In this document: positions 37,501-51,275 of the stretch, piece by piece | Position numbering within the stretch: the first letter of the stretch is position 1 | Layout of the letters: each line of letters opens with the position of its first letter | NCBI RefSeq assembly: GCF_050947335.1 | Contig: NC_134989.1 | Span: forward strand, 5,325,501-5,389,500 | Origin: Megachile rotundata | Taxonomy: Eukaryota; Arthropoda; Insecta; Hymenoptera; Megachilidae | DNA length: 64,000 bases | Direction: 5' to 3' | Translations under genes and position numbers: made by a program | Notes under the pieces: generated by a model | Databases searched by the model: none | Told to the model about the DNA's origin: nothing | Seen by the model: the letters and a program-made list of their open reading frames with translations, nothing else

Positions 37501-40078
37501 TAGACACTCGTGAATGATAATTAATGAACTAATAATATTAGAAAAATTTAAAAGTTGCAAGTAGCAGTTTGTGAATTCTCATTGCTCAAATTGTTTTTAC
37601 AATTTTAGAAGTCACGAGTTGAATCAATAAATAATATTTATTGATTATCAATATTATTTATACTTAAAAAGTAATATGTATTGACATATATTATTAACAT
37701 ATATTAACATGTATTATATACAAATATGTTTATATTATTTATTCAAAAAAACACGATTTTGTAGTTAATCATAATTGTATATAGAAGAAAAACGTATGAC
37801 GGCAAATGAAATTATTAGTGTGTGGTTTGTAAAACTTTTACAGGTTTACTATCTGCTGTTATTTATTATGCATGTTATGTGGGTTCATAATTTATTGACT
37901 ATACAATAAAAAGATTTTATAATTTATATTTTTATTACTTTTTCAAATTCTTATTTGATTTGTATTTTACATAACATTTACTTGATTTGTGTCCTCACGA
38001 CTTTTAATTGATCTGTGTTTGTACAACTTTTATTTGATTTGTATTTGAACTTTAATTCGATTTTCTTATTTGAATCACTTTAATTTATGTTGATCTTCGT
38101 GCTAACTCATTGTTAGTAAAATAAAAATAATTTTAATTAACACTGTATTTAATGTTTATTTTTATAAAACTGAACGTAAGTTAATTCATATGCGATTTAA
38201 AAAAATTACGTATAAAATTTAAGTTGCTTTATTAAAAATGTTGATGGTGTCATGAAAAATAATTAATTAACGCCAGCCACATGTAAAAATGAACTCAGCA
38301 GTTTAATGTTGCAGGAGGACACATATCATATAAAAAATCAGAAAAGTTTTACAAAAAAATCAAAACAAATTTGGGAAAATAAAAAGTGCTCAATACAGTG
38401 ATGTATTTTAAATGAATTGATAGAAAATAATAAATAAACAAGTTGAAATAAATTTAAAGATTAAATTTTGTCCAAAAATTTAAGAACATGTTTACGTTTG
38501 CTATATAGTAAATTAATAATAATTACAATTATAATGATGCCTATTTATTAAAACAAGAATAACAATAATAAAAAGAGAACAACATTAAAAATACTTTAAA
38601 CTAACAGAACATTAATTAACAGAAATAAACAAAAAATTAAATTAAATTAATATTTGAATAATAATACTTTCTCATCATTTAAATTTAAATAATAAATAAT
38701 AATTTAAATAATAACACTTTATGAAAGGGTGACGAAAGACAGAAATATTTTTTTAAATCAAATAACAGAAATGTATGATTAATTCGATTCTGTAGATATT
38801 TGTGATTAGAGAATATCTCAAAGAAAGATTGATCCCGGAAACCACATTAATTAAAATGAAAATATTTAAAATCACATCAAGTGAGATCAGTGATTAATGA
38901 TCAACGCGTTTATATGCACATGATTAGTTAATATTTAGTAGAACGATTGCCCCCGGAAGGCAGATTAATCAAGAAGAAATATTTTTGTAAATCAAAGTTC
39001 AAACACCGATGATTAGTTTTATACATATATCTATATGCTTATGATTAGCGATACTTTATGAATCTTGATAAGGAGTGGGATCTTACTCCAGTATCTACAC
39101 TTTTATATAACATTCTGTAGTTTAGCAGAAAACATTTTGACTACATATTTTTATGTTGACTAGATATTTGTATAAAAAGCCACATGAAAGTATGTTGATT
39201 GATGATGAGATTATATAAGATAAAAATATTATAGACAAATTATGATGTTAGTATTATTTTTAATTTTGTGAGCGTTTATTGTAGAAAGTATTACTTGATC
39301 TGGCTTATATCGTGCACTTTAAAGAATATTGTGGAATATTAACTTATTATTATGAATTTGATTAGGTATTTGGACGTTTGAAAATTTGAAAATTGAAAAG
39401 TTTAAAGTTTGATAAATATTGATGTTTTGAAGCGAATTTTTAAGGTAAAGACACTTTACCAAAAGAAAAATATAAATATGATAATTTGAAAAGTGGAAAT
39501 TAGGAAACATAATTTAGTAATTAAAAAGACACATATAAAATTTAGTAGTTTGGTAATTTGATGGAGTTGAAATTTACAAAAATAAGAAATTAGAAATGTG
39601 AAAAATTTGGATATTTCAAAATTTAAATTTAACGAATTTAACAATTTTAGAGTTTGGAAATGTGTGCTTTTGGTAATTAAAAATTTTGGGATTTGACAAT
39701 TTGGGATTTGATAATGTGTAGATTTGGTAATTTGATCTGATAAAAATGTGATAATTTTGGGATATGACAATTTTGCTATTTAAAAATTTGACCTTTTTTA
39801 AATTTGACAAAATGTGAATTTGGAAACTTTGACTTATGAAAAATTTCTAAATCAATGAATTCTTAAATTTGATATTTCCGATATTTGAAAATTAGAAAAT
39901 TTCTTGTGAGTACTATGTAAAGTCTGAAGATTTGGAGATTTGGAACTGTAGGAATTTGAAAATTTGGAAATCAAGTAATTTAGAAATATGAGCATTCTAA
40001 ACTTTTAATCTTCAAAATTAACAATTTACATATTAAAAAATGCCATACGTTAGGGATTTACAAAGTTCATAAATGTAG

Positions 40079-40605
40079 AAATGTGGAAATTCAGAAATTC
40101 AGAAACTCAGAAACTCCGAAACTTGGAAACTCGGAAACTTGGAAACTTGGAAACTCGGAAACTCGGAAAGTCGGAAACTCGGAAACTCGGAAATTCAGAA
40201 ATTCAGAAACTCGGAAACTTGGAAATTCAGAAATTCAGAAATTCAGAAATTCAGAAATTCAGAAATTCAGAAATTCAGAAATTCAGAAATTCAGAAACTC
40301 AGAAACTCAGAAACCCAGAAACCCAGAAATTCAGATATTCAGAAATTCAGAAATTCAGAAATTCAGAAATTCAGAAACTCAGAAATTCAGAAATTCAGAA
40401 ATTCAGAAATTCAGAAATTCAGAAATTCAGAAATTCAGAAATTCAGAAATTCAGAAATTCAGAAATTCAGAAATTCAGAAATTCAGAAATTCAGAAACTT
40501 AGAAACTCAGAAACTCAGAAACCCAGAAACTCAGAAACCCAGAAACTCAGAAATTCAGATATTCAGAAATTCAGAAACTCAGAAACTTAGAAATTCAGAA
40601 ATTCT
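40079..40605. repeat. Octamer minisatellite, AAATTCAG type, in Pitx intron 2
   Basis: More than 60 tandem copies of AAATTCAG and its variants (AAACTCGG, AAACTCAG, AAACCCAG) are present. Variants cluster at both edges, with a homogeneous core at about 40220-40290 and 40385-40495. Three overlapping plus-strand open frames of up to 180 codons are artefacts. Confidence 0.95.
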
Positions 40606-40689
40606 GATCCTTAAAAACCTTAAGCTTAGATTTACAATTTTAGAACTTCAAAGACTGTCTACAAAAACTTCGTGCATTACATTATAAAC

Positions 40690-41135
40690 GATAATGGTGT
40701 CCCTATCCCTATCCCCGTTACCATAGAAATTTGAATTTAAATAGGAAGCACGACGAAGTTAAACTTTACGGTGTTACACAAAGTCACCGAAAGTTGAGCG
40801 TTCCTCCATATTCAAACATCGGATAATATTTTCTAAAGTCGGCACGAAATAAATTTGCAAATACGATATGTTACTCCTGAATGGTGCACAATTCACCGTA
40901 AAAGGTTAATATTCGGGATGGTAATCCAGCAACGGAATATCGCAGATCACGCACACCGGCCTTCGACGTTTTCCAACCCCGTCCGCAACGGAATTAACTT
41001 CGCGCGAAATTTACAACGTACCGGCTCACCACCGATTCGGCGCCGCTCGAAATCTCTCGATAGAACCATCATATCGTTTCATGAACGAATACGTTTGCTC
41101 TAAAGTCCCAAAGTCTTTCTTCTAATCCCTTTTCA
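40690..41135. other. GC-richer island in intron 2, no gene recognised
   Basis: Unique sequence directly after the AAATTCAG array, with an 82-codon plus-strand frame of unknown character. It is probably non-coding. Confidence 0.3.
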
Positions 41136-42499
41136 TGTGCGAGAATTCGTTGTCGTATACGATGAAAACGCAAGAACCGGAGATTCACTTGATGTCGTTT
41201 TGTTAGGTAGCGCGATGTTAAGGATAAAGCAAACGTAAAAGAAAGATTCCACTTTATATTTGTTTCATATTTTTGTGGAAGAGAAATTTTTAGGTAGAAA
41301 TGTATATTAAAGATGAAGGTCTTAGTGTATTTTCTTCATGTATTTTATTATTCTTTGAATGACAATAGCTGGGTCAATTATCTTTATGTGCTTGAAAAGA
41401 TTTGGAAAAATATCTAGTGCAAAGGTTTAAAAATAAGAATGAATATATATTTAAAACTGAAGAACATTTCAGGGTGAAAGAAACATGTATTGTAATACAT
41501 TGCACCACGTGTATAATATTGTAAAATTTATTAATAAAATATATTTTATAGAATGTAATAATTTAATATAATATATTATTTATTATATATCGACATATAT
41601 ATCATAACAAACATTTTATAACGACATGTGAAACGTTAAAATTACGCGTCAACTTTTTAATCCACTGCTTCAAAAAATATTGAATTACTGACTCAAAATT
41701 GATAATTATTAAAATATCAATGTTAATTAAGATTTTCACAGCTAAATGTTTAGGTATGCAATTATAAATATAAATGAAAGTCTAAAGGCTGTTAAAACTG
41801 AATTAAAATTAAAAACTTTAAAATGATGGTAAATTAAAAAAATTTCAAGTAAATTTTTACGTGTAATTTGCAATACATTTAGATATTTAAGAATAAACTA
41901 AATCAATATTTAGTTTGAACGATTCGTATCTTTCAAAACCCTAAATCTTAAAACTTCTATGATTACAAATTGATGGGCCCTCAAATTCGTAAATCCTCAT
42001 ACCCGTAGATCTCCAAATCCTAAAATTCCTAAGTACAAAGATCCTCAGAGTCCTATATTCCCTAATTCTTTACTCTTTAACAATTTTTCTATCTCTTTAC
42101 AGCTCTTCAATTATTTAAAAATATGAAACTTGACTTGTTCTGAAATTTTCGAATCTTCAAAGATTTCTAAAAATAAAATATTGTAGAGTTGTCACAACTG
42201 AGTTGCCTCAATTAGTAGCCACATTTTCCTAGGAAAACTAGATTTGCTGGTAAAAATCTGTAAAAATGAAATAGTGGGAGATCACCATAATCGCATCAAC
42301 CATAATTGCCACATTTTCCCTAGAGAAGCCACATTTGTTAACAAGGATCAACGAAGATCAAATAGAAGATCACCACAATTGTTTCAAACAGAACTGCCAT
42401 ATTTTCTTATAGAAGCTAAATCATTGGTAATTTTTAATAATCAAGTAGTGGAAGATTGCCACAATCCAGTTGCCTCAATTCTGCGACATCTTTCGAAAG

Positions 42500-43740
42500 C
42501 CATATTTGTACTCGACTGTACAGTTCAACCAAGCAGAAAAACCTTGGAGGGCCAATCTCGACTGAAACGGAGCACTCGAGAACCCGGTGTTGCTTATCCC
42601 TGAAATCCGGCGTATCACGGTAACAGATATCCCCGCCATTACAGGCTCAATCACTGGCCCGTTAATCTGCGGATCTTTGCTCGGTCGTGGAGGTTCATAA
42701 CGCCGCGGAATCCTCGCGTTCGCCGACTAAAATCCCGAAGACAGCCAGGGCTGAGCCTTTGTGCACACGAGAACTTACGAGCTGGCAAGTGCACGCGTTG
42801 CCGGCAGCAACGGGTTCGACGTTAAACCCGTGTAACCGTGGCGGGAGGTTAGCGAAAAAGGGAGAGGAGGGACAGCGATATACAGAGGGAAAATGCAAGG
42901 GCGGAGGCGGTCGCGTACCGGATGCAAATCGGCCTACGGAAGAGATATGCATCCGGACGACCGCAGCGCAGTGCGGCAACGCGTGCATCGGAATGCAACC
43001 GGCCGTTGCAATGGCAAAGGTAATAATTGATATATAGCGATGGTATTGGCCGCTGACAGCCGCTAACCCGGCCGAATACGGATGACACCCGGTAATCCTC
43101 ACTCTCATACCGGTTAGTGTCCACCTATATTCCGTGGCGTCCCATTTCCCATTCCCATGGCGTGTAAGCTCGCCCCTCCAACCCTTATCCTCCTCCCTCC
43201 TAAACATTACGCGTACGGATCCTCCCTCTCGCTCTAACTGCCCCCTCACCCCCTCTCGCTATGAGGTGTACCAATACGGATCAGCGACGTGTGACAAAGC
43301 TAGGCTGTCGGAAAGAGACGGAGCTACACGGGGCACACGGGGGCTAACGGAAACAGAGAGAATGCACCGATAGAGGGGTGCAAGCGAGAGAGAAGGGTGT
43401 GCTTGCAGCCAGAAGCTCGTGCGACGACGCCGCCACGCGGTGTGCGGTGCAACCATACTAATCCGCCGATGGATTTATGGTCTTAATCACCGGCGGATTA
43501 TCTCGGACAGCCGCGCTCTGCTGCCACCGACCGAAACATACGCCTGCCTCTTTGCAGATAACTGTACCTAGCTTCCCTCACAGTTTCTCCTCTCTATCTA
43601 CCTGCTTTCCTCTAACTAGCTCTCTGTCTTTCTCTTTCTCCATTTCTGCTACCAGTCCTCTCGTATGATGGCTGCAGAATCTTTCATACGTAGATTGTAT
43701 GATCGGATCGGGCAGGCGCAGGAAATGCCTTGGCCTAATC
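42500..43740. other. GC-rich island in intron 2, candidate regulatory region or alternative promoter
   Basis: This is the most CpG-rich stretch of the intron, including purine-rich AGGGAGAGG segments, CT-rich segments and many CpGs. Open frames on both strands (up to 184 codons) are Arg/Pro/Cys-rich, overlap each other and match no family I know. It holds the inverted TAATCC pair. No TATA box or start could be fixed. Confidence 0.4.
43459..43500. promoter_or_regulatory. Inverted pair of TAATCC sites in Pitx intron 2
   Basis: TAATCCGCCG at 43459-43468 and its exact reverse complement CGGCGGATTA at 43491-43500 are separated by 22 bp that also contain TAATCA. TAATCC is the known preferred site of K50 homeodomains such as Pitx, Otx and bicoid. 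It lies in a GC-rich island. Autoregulation is an inference. Confidence 0.4.
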
Positions 43741-44689
43741 AAAACCGTTGATTTCGTATTCAGTGATTTAAGACTTTTGGATGAAGTAATTTACTAATGC
43801 AATTAATTTGATATCTTTAAAGGAGAGATGTAGAAGCGAGATTATTAATTCCTTGTATGATCTATTTGTCAGTTATGTCAATCAGAAATAATCATTCATT
43901 ACAATGTTCAGATAAATACAAAAAGTTGAAATCTGAGATCTTTGATTATGCAAATTGTAATCAGGCTTAAATGAAGCATATTAATTTGAGGAAGATCTAT
44001 AGGATCTGAACTTTAAATGAATTACATGTCGGACTCGTCGAATGCGGCAAGGTTTATTTTTAAATAGAGAGATGTTTTTATTAATATGTTTTTTCGTTTT
44101 TAAACTAAGGAATATTCTTATTAATATATTTTATGTTTCTAGATAGTAGGGCCAAATTTTTAGAACCAAAATGTAAGGTAAACTATTTTTTAATAAAAGA
44201 GAAAGATTTGCTGCTTTTTAATGTAATATTACATATAGCAATGAACAAAATATTTTGTTAATCAAACGATAGTTAATCATAATATACAAAAGTTAATCAA
44301 AAACTAAATAAAAATTGATGCAACTTGCATATTTTACTTAAAGTATTTCATCTTCTTTCAATCAAATACTGCGCTATGTCTTTCACTACAAAATGGCGTC
44401 CTAACCTTGTTAGCCGTTTCAGAACTCTTAGGTCTTCAATTACAATCATTTTAATTCACCTGTCCTAAATACTTAAAACTATATGTAATATCTGCTTTCT
44501 TTACATCTTCTGTATTAATCTGGTATTAACCTTGCATCAATCGTGTGTTAATCTTGTGTTAAACTTGTGTTAATCTTGTATCAATCATGTATCAATCCTG
44601 TACGACTATTCCTAATATCCCTTACGATAGTAAATTAAACAAGTTTCACTTCTTCGATAAAGTTATGAAATACATAATTTAAGTCTAAG

Positions 44690-46250
44690 AATTACAAATT
44701 TACGTCCACAATGAAATAAGAAGAAATGCGATATATTCGAACAGGGACCCTATTCTTTTGTCGGTAGAGTTAGCTGATGCTACGAGATTACTGGCTGTGC
44801 ATCACCATTCAGGTATTACTCGAAACACCGGTAAATCCGTGGACAAAATAGATAAGCTTTCACGCATTTATCGGCGAACATTAAATGTTGCATCGGGATT
44901 AATTAAGCGTAATGCAACGACTAGAATTGAGTAAATGCGTTGGAATCGTTTCGTGTAAATTTTAGCGTGCGGAAGTTTGTGTTGAAGTATTCACAGAAGA
45001 ATGACACGACGTTGTGCTACGGTTCAACGACTTGTACAACTATCGTGATTGGTAGAATTGAAACAGGTTTTATGTAAAATAATAAAGAAGCTGTAATATA
45101 TGTTCAATTATGCCTATTTTCTGGTGAAACGTATATTTTGAAAATTTGAAGTACGAGAGGAATATGGTTCGTCAAAGAAACTATTAAAACAAAAGTAATG
45201 TTTCGTTTGTTATACCGTTTGGTCACAATTGAAGTAAAAACAAGAACAATGAGGTTATAGTTTATAATGATATAATCTATTTCTTGCAAAATAAATCACA
45301 TATTTTATTTGTATGAATAGAGTGGTTTATAAAAATAACGATGCAATGAATATTGTATTTTTTTGTTTGTTAAATATCATCACATATAATATACATAAGA
45401 ACAACAATAATATTATTATTAATATGTAATATGGGCTATATTATTATTTTTATTCTTGTTATTCTCATCTATGAACAAATACAGCATTTATTATATCACC
45501 ATTCCAAAAAACCACCCCATTAATAAATTATTTCACCAATTTATTCTGTAAGAAAGGGAAGACTATCATATTTATGCAAACGCATTAAATTTAACAATAA
45601 ATAGCTCGGTCGCGTCGGCCAGGCGGTGGTTTTTCACTAAAACTCTACAGCTGGGATCCGCAGCATTTTGGTACATGGCATATAGCAGCGTGGCGGGAAC
45701 ACCGTACCATGCTCTGGTGTGGTTCCTATAAATCCAGGGGAGCTTATCGGCGCAAAGCTTCCCTTGTGAGCTGCGCAACCCCACGTGACCCCATACCTGC
45801 CCACTTTCATCCCTGTTTCCCTTCAACCCCGATTCCTACGTTCCTCGTCCGAGTTCTCATCTGCTGATACGAGCGTTCCTAAAGGCCTTGCTGAAACGCA
45901 CGAAACCACCGGGATTGTCAAGTCGAGAAGCATGCCGTGAAACTTGATCCAACTCAAACTGCAGAACGAGTAGTTACCACCTGAACGACTTCCACTGCAT
46001 TTGTCTTACGTTTGTTCTACCTGATGCTGCCATTTTGCCCTTTGTAACCGTTTTACCATTTACCCCGAATGCACACGAGCGTCTTTTTTCCGTGCAATGT
46101 GTCTTCGTTGCTTTTGAGAACACAAAGAAAAATGACCGCACGAAAAACGAGCGATTTTTCTCATTAAGATTATGTCTTTCTGGGTTTTTTCTCTTGGAAA
46201 CAAGATCGTACGTGAAATCCGTCGCTTGTGTTTAGGGTGAGATTATGTCC
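44690..46250. other. Two GC-richer patches (44.70-45.05 and 45.59-46.25 kb) in intron 2
   Basis: These are separated by AT-rich DNA. The second holds overlapping short frames on both strands with no domain. They may be regulatory; nothing else is seen. Confidence 0.3.
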
Positions 46251-46259
46251 ATTATCGAA

Positions 46260-49200
46260 ATAGTCAAGTTCGAAAATTAGAACGTCGGCAATTTTTCTAA
46301 TTGAGGTAGTCATCAACAACTTTGATAAATGTAATGTAATACTTACATTTAATTGCTAGTTATAAACTTATACTTGATAAATATTTTTATATTTAAAGAA
46401 ACTATACTTGCTAAAGTTTATTCTTTGTTATCATATAATTATTATATATTCCAAAACATGGTTATTTATTCGATAATGAAATATTCACTTTAATTTGAGT
46501 GAAATATTTACTTCAATTTATAATTAAAATTTTTTTTTGTCAAATTTTATTTTTATTGTTGAGTGCAGTTACTCGAATAACAAGTAACGAATCCTATTTA
46601 TTACATATTAAATTTCATATCTTCTTGAATTTATTTAAAATTTTTGTATTTCTAACTTACTACATGAAATTGTAACTTTAATTTACTATCTAAAATTGTA
46701 ACTTTCATCTCCAATAAAAAATTATATTTTTAATTTCCAATATAAAATTGTACTTTTAATTTCAAATTTCAAATTCAAATTTAACTTGCAATTTAAAAAA
46801 TTTGATTTATTATCCATTATTCGACTAACGTCCACTGTTATTCATAAATCAATATCGACCAACACAGATTCCATTAATTAATTCATTTTCAGTTTGTTCT
46901 TCAAAGTTTAGTTTTACTGATTCATAAAAAAGTGTTAAATAAACTATGCGTTGCAAATGATTTCACCTTCAAATTATTTTATTAAGTACATGAGCAAGAA
47001 GAAGGTCGAAAACTGTCACTCTGTCGAAATTATGAAAGTATTCAAAATAAAAAAATGGCATTTTCTGGCAGCGAATCGTGTCTGCAGAGAGTCCTCGAGG
47101 TATCAGTTAGAAAGAGCATGAATTGTTGGCTTTGTAATCGATACTTCAAGGCATCAATGCGTCCATTGTAGCTTCCTGTTGCTACTTTGATCAACTCGAG
47201 TCTAACTACGATTCGAACGCGATCAGTCTTGATCAAGAATTTTTATTCACCTCAGGGAAACGACGAATTCAAATATTCGATTGAACAACAAATTTTAATT
47301 CGTTTTTAAGAAGAAATGTGACTACAAATCTTGTTATACAATTTATTAATCGTTTTTTCAATAAGGTGAAGTGGGGTAGGTACAGACTGGTTTTTGTAAA
47401 ATTGGTATTTAAACGTAAGTATTTTCAGCCCGCTATGTAAATACCTAACGCTGTCGATATCGAACACTTTGCACAAATACTACTATTTAATTAATATTAA
47501 TTAGGACCTTCATTTTCCTTGTACATTTTAATTTTGATAGGAAATTGTTTAAAATGTAAACTACTCTGCACTTTCCCCGAAAATGGGGTAAGAGCGTAAC
47601 TTGAAATTAAATACTTTGAAACTTTATTTCATATGCAATGGGGCAAGAGCAGAATTACCAACAAATCTGCTATAAAATGCGTTTTACTGCATTATGCAAG
47701 TACTCTATACTGCAAACAAGTACTCTAAGCTGAAATATAAAAGGGGATATAGTGAAACAAAAGAAGGAAACAAACATACTAAATGGAGAAATTTGGCTCA
47801 TATTGTAATAAAAATAGCTTGTATATGCACCTGGCCTGATTACGAACTTACCCCACTTCATCTTAATAATAATAATAATAAAATCTTTAAATGTTCTTAT
47901 ATCTAGTGCTAATGACCTAGACACATATTATTAACTTTTTAACCTACTATTTTCTCAGTAGTCAGTCAGAGTTAATTAATTATTACTGCAATGTTAAGAT
48001 AAATGAAAAACGCTGAAATATATTTTGGATTCAGGGATCTTTGATTATTTTTGCAAATTATGATGAGTACTAAACACCAATTTTACTTATGGTGCAAATT
48101 TAAGTTTGTTGTATCTGAACCCTAATGTGCGTCACGAGTGCGTCACAATATAAGTCGAAGGGTGAAGAACATGTTCCTGAGTAACTTTTCGCTAAAATTT
48201 AATCCTTAATGTACATTAAAAAATCGTTAACCATAAAAGATTTGTAGGAATCAAGATTTTGTACTTGATCTGATAGCAAAAATCCGTATGATTCGTATTT
48301 TAGGCTATGTCTAACAAGAATTATGTAATGGATGAATTTATAAATCAAGCTGAACAAATTTAAATTATTTTAAATTTCAAGTTGTGTAACCGGAATATTA
48401 TTTTAATCAAACTTTACTTAACATGTTTTTTAACCCGTAATGGTTACACTGGGGTATGCGACTGCAGTCAATTTAGTTTTAATTTCAGCCACTTTACATA
48501 AAAAATAACTTTTTAGAAATCCTGATATTTTTGCTATTTTTCTCCTCAAACAGTTAAATGCCACGAGTGTGCACATATAATTTTAACTAATTATATTAAA
48601 ATTGAAAAAAGGTTATAATTTTTCTATGAAAACCATAATTTTTTACGTTTCTAAATTTTTTTATATAATATGTTACAACTTTCAAAGATTATTTATAATT
48701 TTTTTCAAATTAGAATAATGAGTAGTTTCTTTGAAAGACATACTTTGTAATATTTTTTGTGGTTGGAGTTTTGTACGTCCCAGTATGATCTTCTGATGAA
48801 GTGCCACCGTTAAATTATAAAATATGCTACATTCAGTTAGATTAGTTTAGATTGATATATTTATAAATATTTTCTTGTTAATAACTTTGTAATAAGCAAC
48901 TGGCGATGATTAAGTTATAAGGAAAAACTCAGCACGATCTCAGCATGTTTACGAACTTAGCTTACTTCACCTTACATAATATATAATAGTTAAATTAAAC
49001 TGAACGTAAACTAATCATATAATGATATCATTTTCGTGCCATTAATGACATGAAAATCGTAAGATATTGCAGTGCTACCAATTACATATACGTAAATCGG
49101 GACAACACTCAGGATTTCATTCGACTTTCATTTTTGTTTGATATTACTTTTCAGAAACTGTGTAAGTTTATGAAGCTTTTAACAAATTACCCTAAAATGT

Positions 49201-50084
49201 AAGTTCGCAAATCAAGTTAGGTAAAGAGAAAACAGTGTCAAGGCATAAACTTCAATAAATGTAATCTACTGAAAACACGGACATAACTGTTCGGTCCAAT
49301 AAAAAACACAGATAAATGAATTTTCTGTTGTAACAAAATTGTTTGTCCGAAATCGAACATAATGATCGATAGACCCATAATGCTCGATTATGGTCGATAA
49401 CGAGAAAACAAGCGATATCGAAGAAGAAACAGCAAAAAGAAAAGTCAAAGCGGTGAGCATCAAGTTACTTAGAGTTCTTCATTGAAATCGATTAGTTATC
49501 GATCAAAGTGATTTATTACTATAAATTTACGCGACGAAATAAGTATTTTCCCTTATTTTTAATGAAAAATAACACTTTAATGAAACGTTAACATGCACAA
49601 TTTGCTTCCATCACTAACCAACGTTGCTGAATCGATTTTAACTTGTATAATCTTGCAATTGAATGTTCCTTTCGATCATTATCGTCGTTTTTGAATGTCA
49701 TTGTGCCATTATAATTGATCGATCGTTTATTGGATGTTTTAACATCGTTAATCGGCGTTAAATTAAGTCATCATTTTGTGGTTGCCGGTGATCGTAGAAC
49801 TTAATCTCTTTCTGCTAACAGCAAATTAAATTGATCTTTATTTTAAGGATTATTGTTATATTGGTAATTAATAATTTTTGTTTTTAAATGATATTTTGTG
49901 AATGACAGAAATTTCTGAAATTTTCTATTTTTTTCTTTGGTAATGAATATGTATATGAATTTATGACATACAGACTTTTTATATTTAATATACATAGTGG
50001 GAGAGTATGTTGCCATGATTGATGAAAATAGTTTTATGTATACAGAGTGTTGTTAGTTGGTAAATTTAAATAAATTTTGTATTT
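46260..50084. other. AT-rich part of intron 2, nothing recognised
   Basis: Mostly AT-rich unique sequence with short accidental open frames. I see no gene, RNA gene or mobile element in it. Confidence 0.5.
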
Positions 50085-50235
50085 GGAATTTTAGGATTTT
50101 GGGATTTTTAGTATTTTAGGATTTTTAGTATTTTAGGATTTTTAGTATTTTAGGATTTTTAGTATTTCAGGATTTTTAGTATTTCAGGATTTTTAGTATT
50201 TCAGGATTTTTAGTATTTTAGGATTTTAATATTTT
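50085..50235. repeat. 18-bp tandem repeat (TAGTATTTTAGGATTTTT)
   Basis: About seven near-perfect copies, 0.8 kb downstream of homeobox exon 2 within intron 2. The next 500 bp are degenerate AAATTTNG-like sequence related in style to the octamer arrays. Confidence 0.85.
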
Positions 50236-51018
50236 AGGAAATATTGGAATTTTAGAGTTTTAGTGTTTTGGAATTTGAGAGTTTGGGAGTTTAGAAATTT
50301 AAAATGTGAAAATTTAGAAATTCTAAAATTGGTATTTTCAGCGACTTGGAGGTTTCAGAATTTGAAAAGTATGAAATTATGAAATTTCTAATTTCAGAGA
50401 TTTGGGAATCTATAATTTTGAAGCTTTGGAAATTTGAAAAGTAAGGGATTAGGGAATTTAGAAAGTATAGGATTTGCTAAGAAATTTGGGAGTATAGAAA
50501 GTCAAAAATTTTAAAATATAGAAATTCGAAAGTGCAGGTATTTGAAAATTTGAAGAATAGTGAATTTAGAAAATCGAAAAGTTGGAAATCTAGAAATTCA
50601 AGAACTTAAGAGTTAGATAATTTAAAAAGTCAGAGATTTGAAAATTTTGTAATTTGGAAGTTGTAGACAATCATGGCTTTGAAAATCTAGAAATATAAAC
50701 ATTTGGGGATTTGAAAATTTACAAATTTGAATTTCTAGTGATATTAGAAAATTGAGGAAATGGAAAATTTATAAAGTTACAAAATTACAGAAATTAAAAT
50801 TACGAAATAAGAAAATCCCTATTGATTTCCATGAAACCCGTCCTAAAATGGTGAGGAACTATGTGAAATACCATGCAAACGGCAATATACTCTACTATGC
50901 TCGAATACAAATTTACTAATATATTAATTAAGTAAAATAACCCTCCCAAACAGCCCATGACACTAAATTTTGAATTTGAAGGTATTACATATGTACTGAT
51001 TATAAAATTATAACTCAC

Positions 51019-51275
51019 CCTGACTCGTGGTTCCGGAAGATTCGTGTACACACCTATCTCTTCCCTGGCGGTAATATCCGGATACCGATTTCTCGTGAAC
51101 AAAGCTTCTAGTTCCTGAAGTTGGTATGACGTGAAATGTGTCCTTTGTCTTCTTTTGCTTTTGTTCTTTTTCCCATCTTTATCGTCCGTGTCGTTTTCAC
51201 CACCGACAGCACTGGGTGAAACCACCCCTCCGGCTGTACCCAATTCGTCTTTCACCTCTATCGGCGTCCAAACAC
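51019..51275 (-). CDS. Pitx: Pitx/Ptx1 homeobox exon 2 (homeodomain residues 1-46)
   Basis: The exon encodes residues 72-157 of the predicted protein. It opens with GVWTPIEVKDELG, passes an acidic/Lys stretch (DDKDGKKNKSKRR), and enters the homeodomain at residue 112. Visible homeodomain residues include R5, F8, L16 and F20, with the signature RRQRTHFTS...LQELEALFTRNRYPD and REEI...TNL.EPRVR, which matches the Pitx family. Position 35 is Gly and 37 is Tyr, where Pitx proteins usually have Ala and Trp. The acceptor is CACTTTCAG before 51275. The donor is AGG followed by GTGAGT (intron from 51018). This places a phase-0 intron between homeodomain residues 46 and 47, the classical paired-class position. 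The homeodomain binds DNA in the nucleus. Family-level assignment is very secure. Confidence 0.95.

Larger units (their letters stand above)
20593..51018 (-). other. Pitx intron 2 (about 30.4 kb), splitting the homeobox
   Basis: The intron is bounded by GTGAGT at 51018 and TTCGCAG at 20593. It is mostly AT-rich with no exon I can recognise. It contains the tandem repeats, the duplicated blocks and the GC-richer islands listed separately. An intron this long in an insect homeobox gene usually hosts enhancers. No nested host gene was supported on either strand. Confidence 0.85.

Noticed and set aside
42800..42835. AACGGGTTCGACGTTAAACCCG hairpin resembling a tRNA T-arm
   Set aside because: No acceptor stem, A-box or anticodon arm at the right distance.
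42695..43249. 184-codon minus-strand open frame in the intronic GC-rich island
   Set aside because: No domain, overlapping frames on both strands, Cys/Arg/Pro-rich composition. Probably chance openness in GC-rich DNA.
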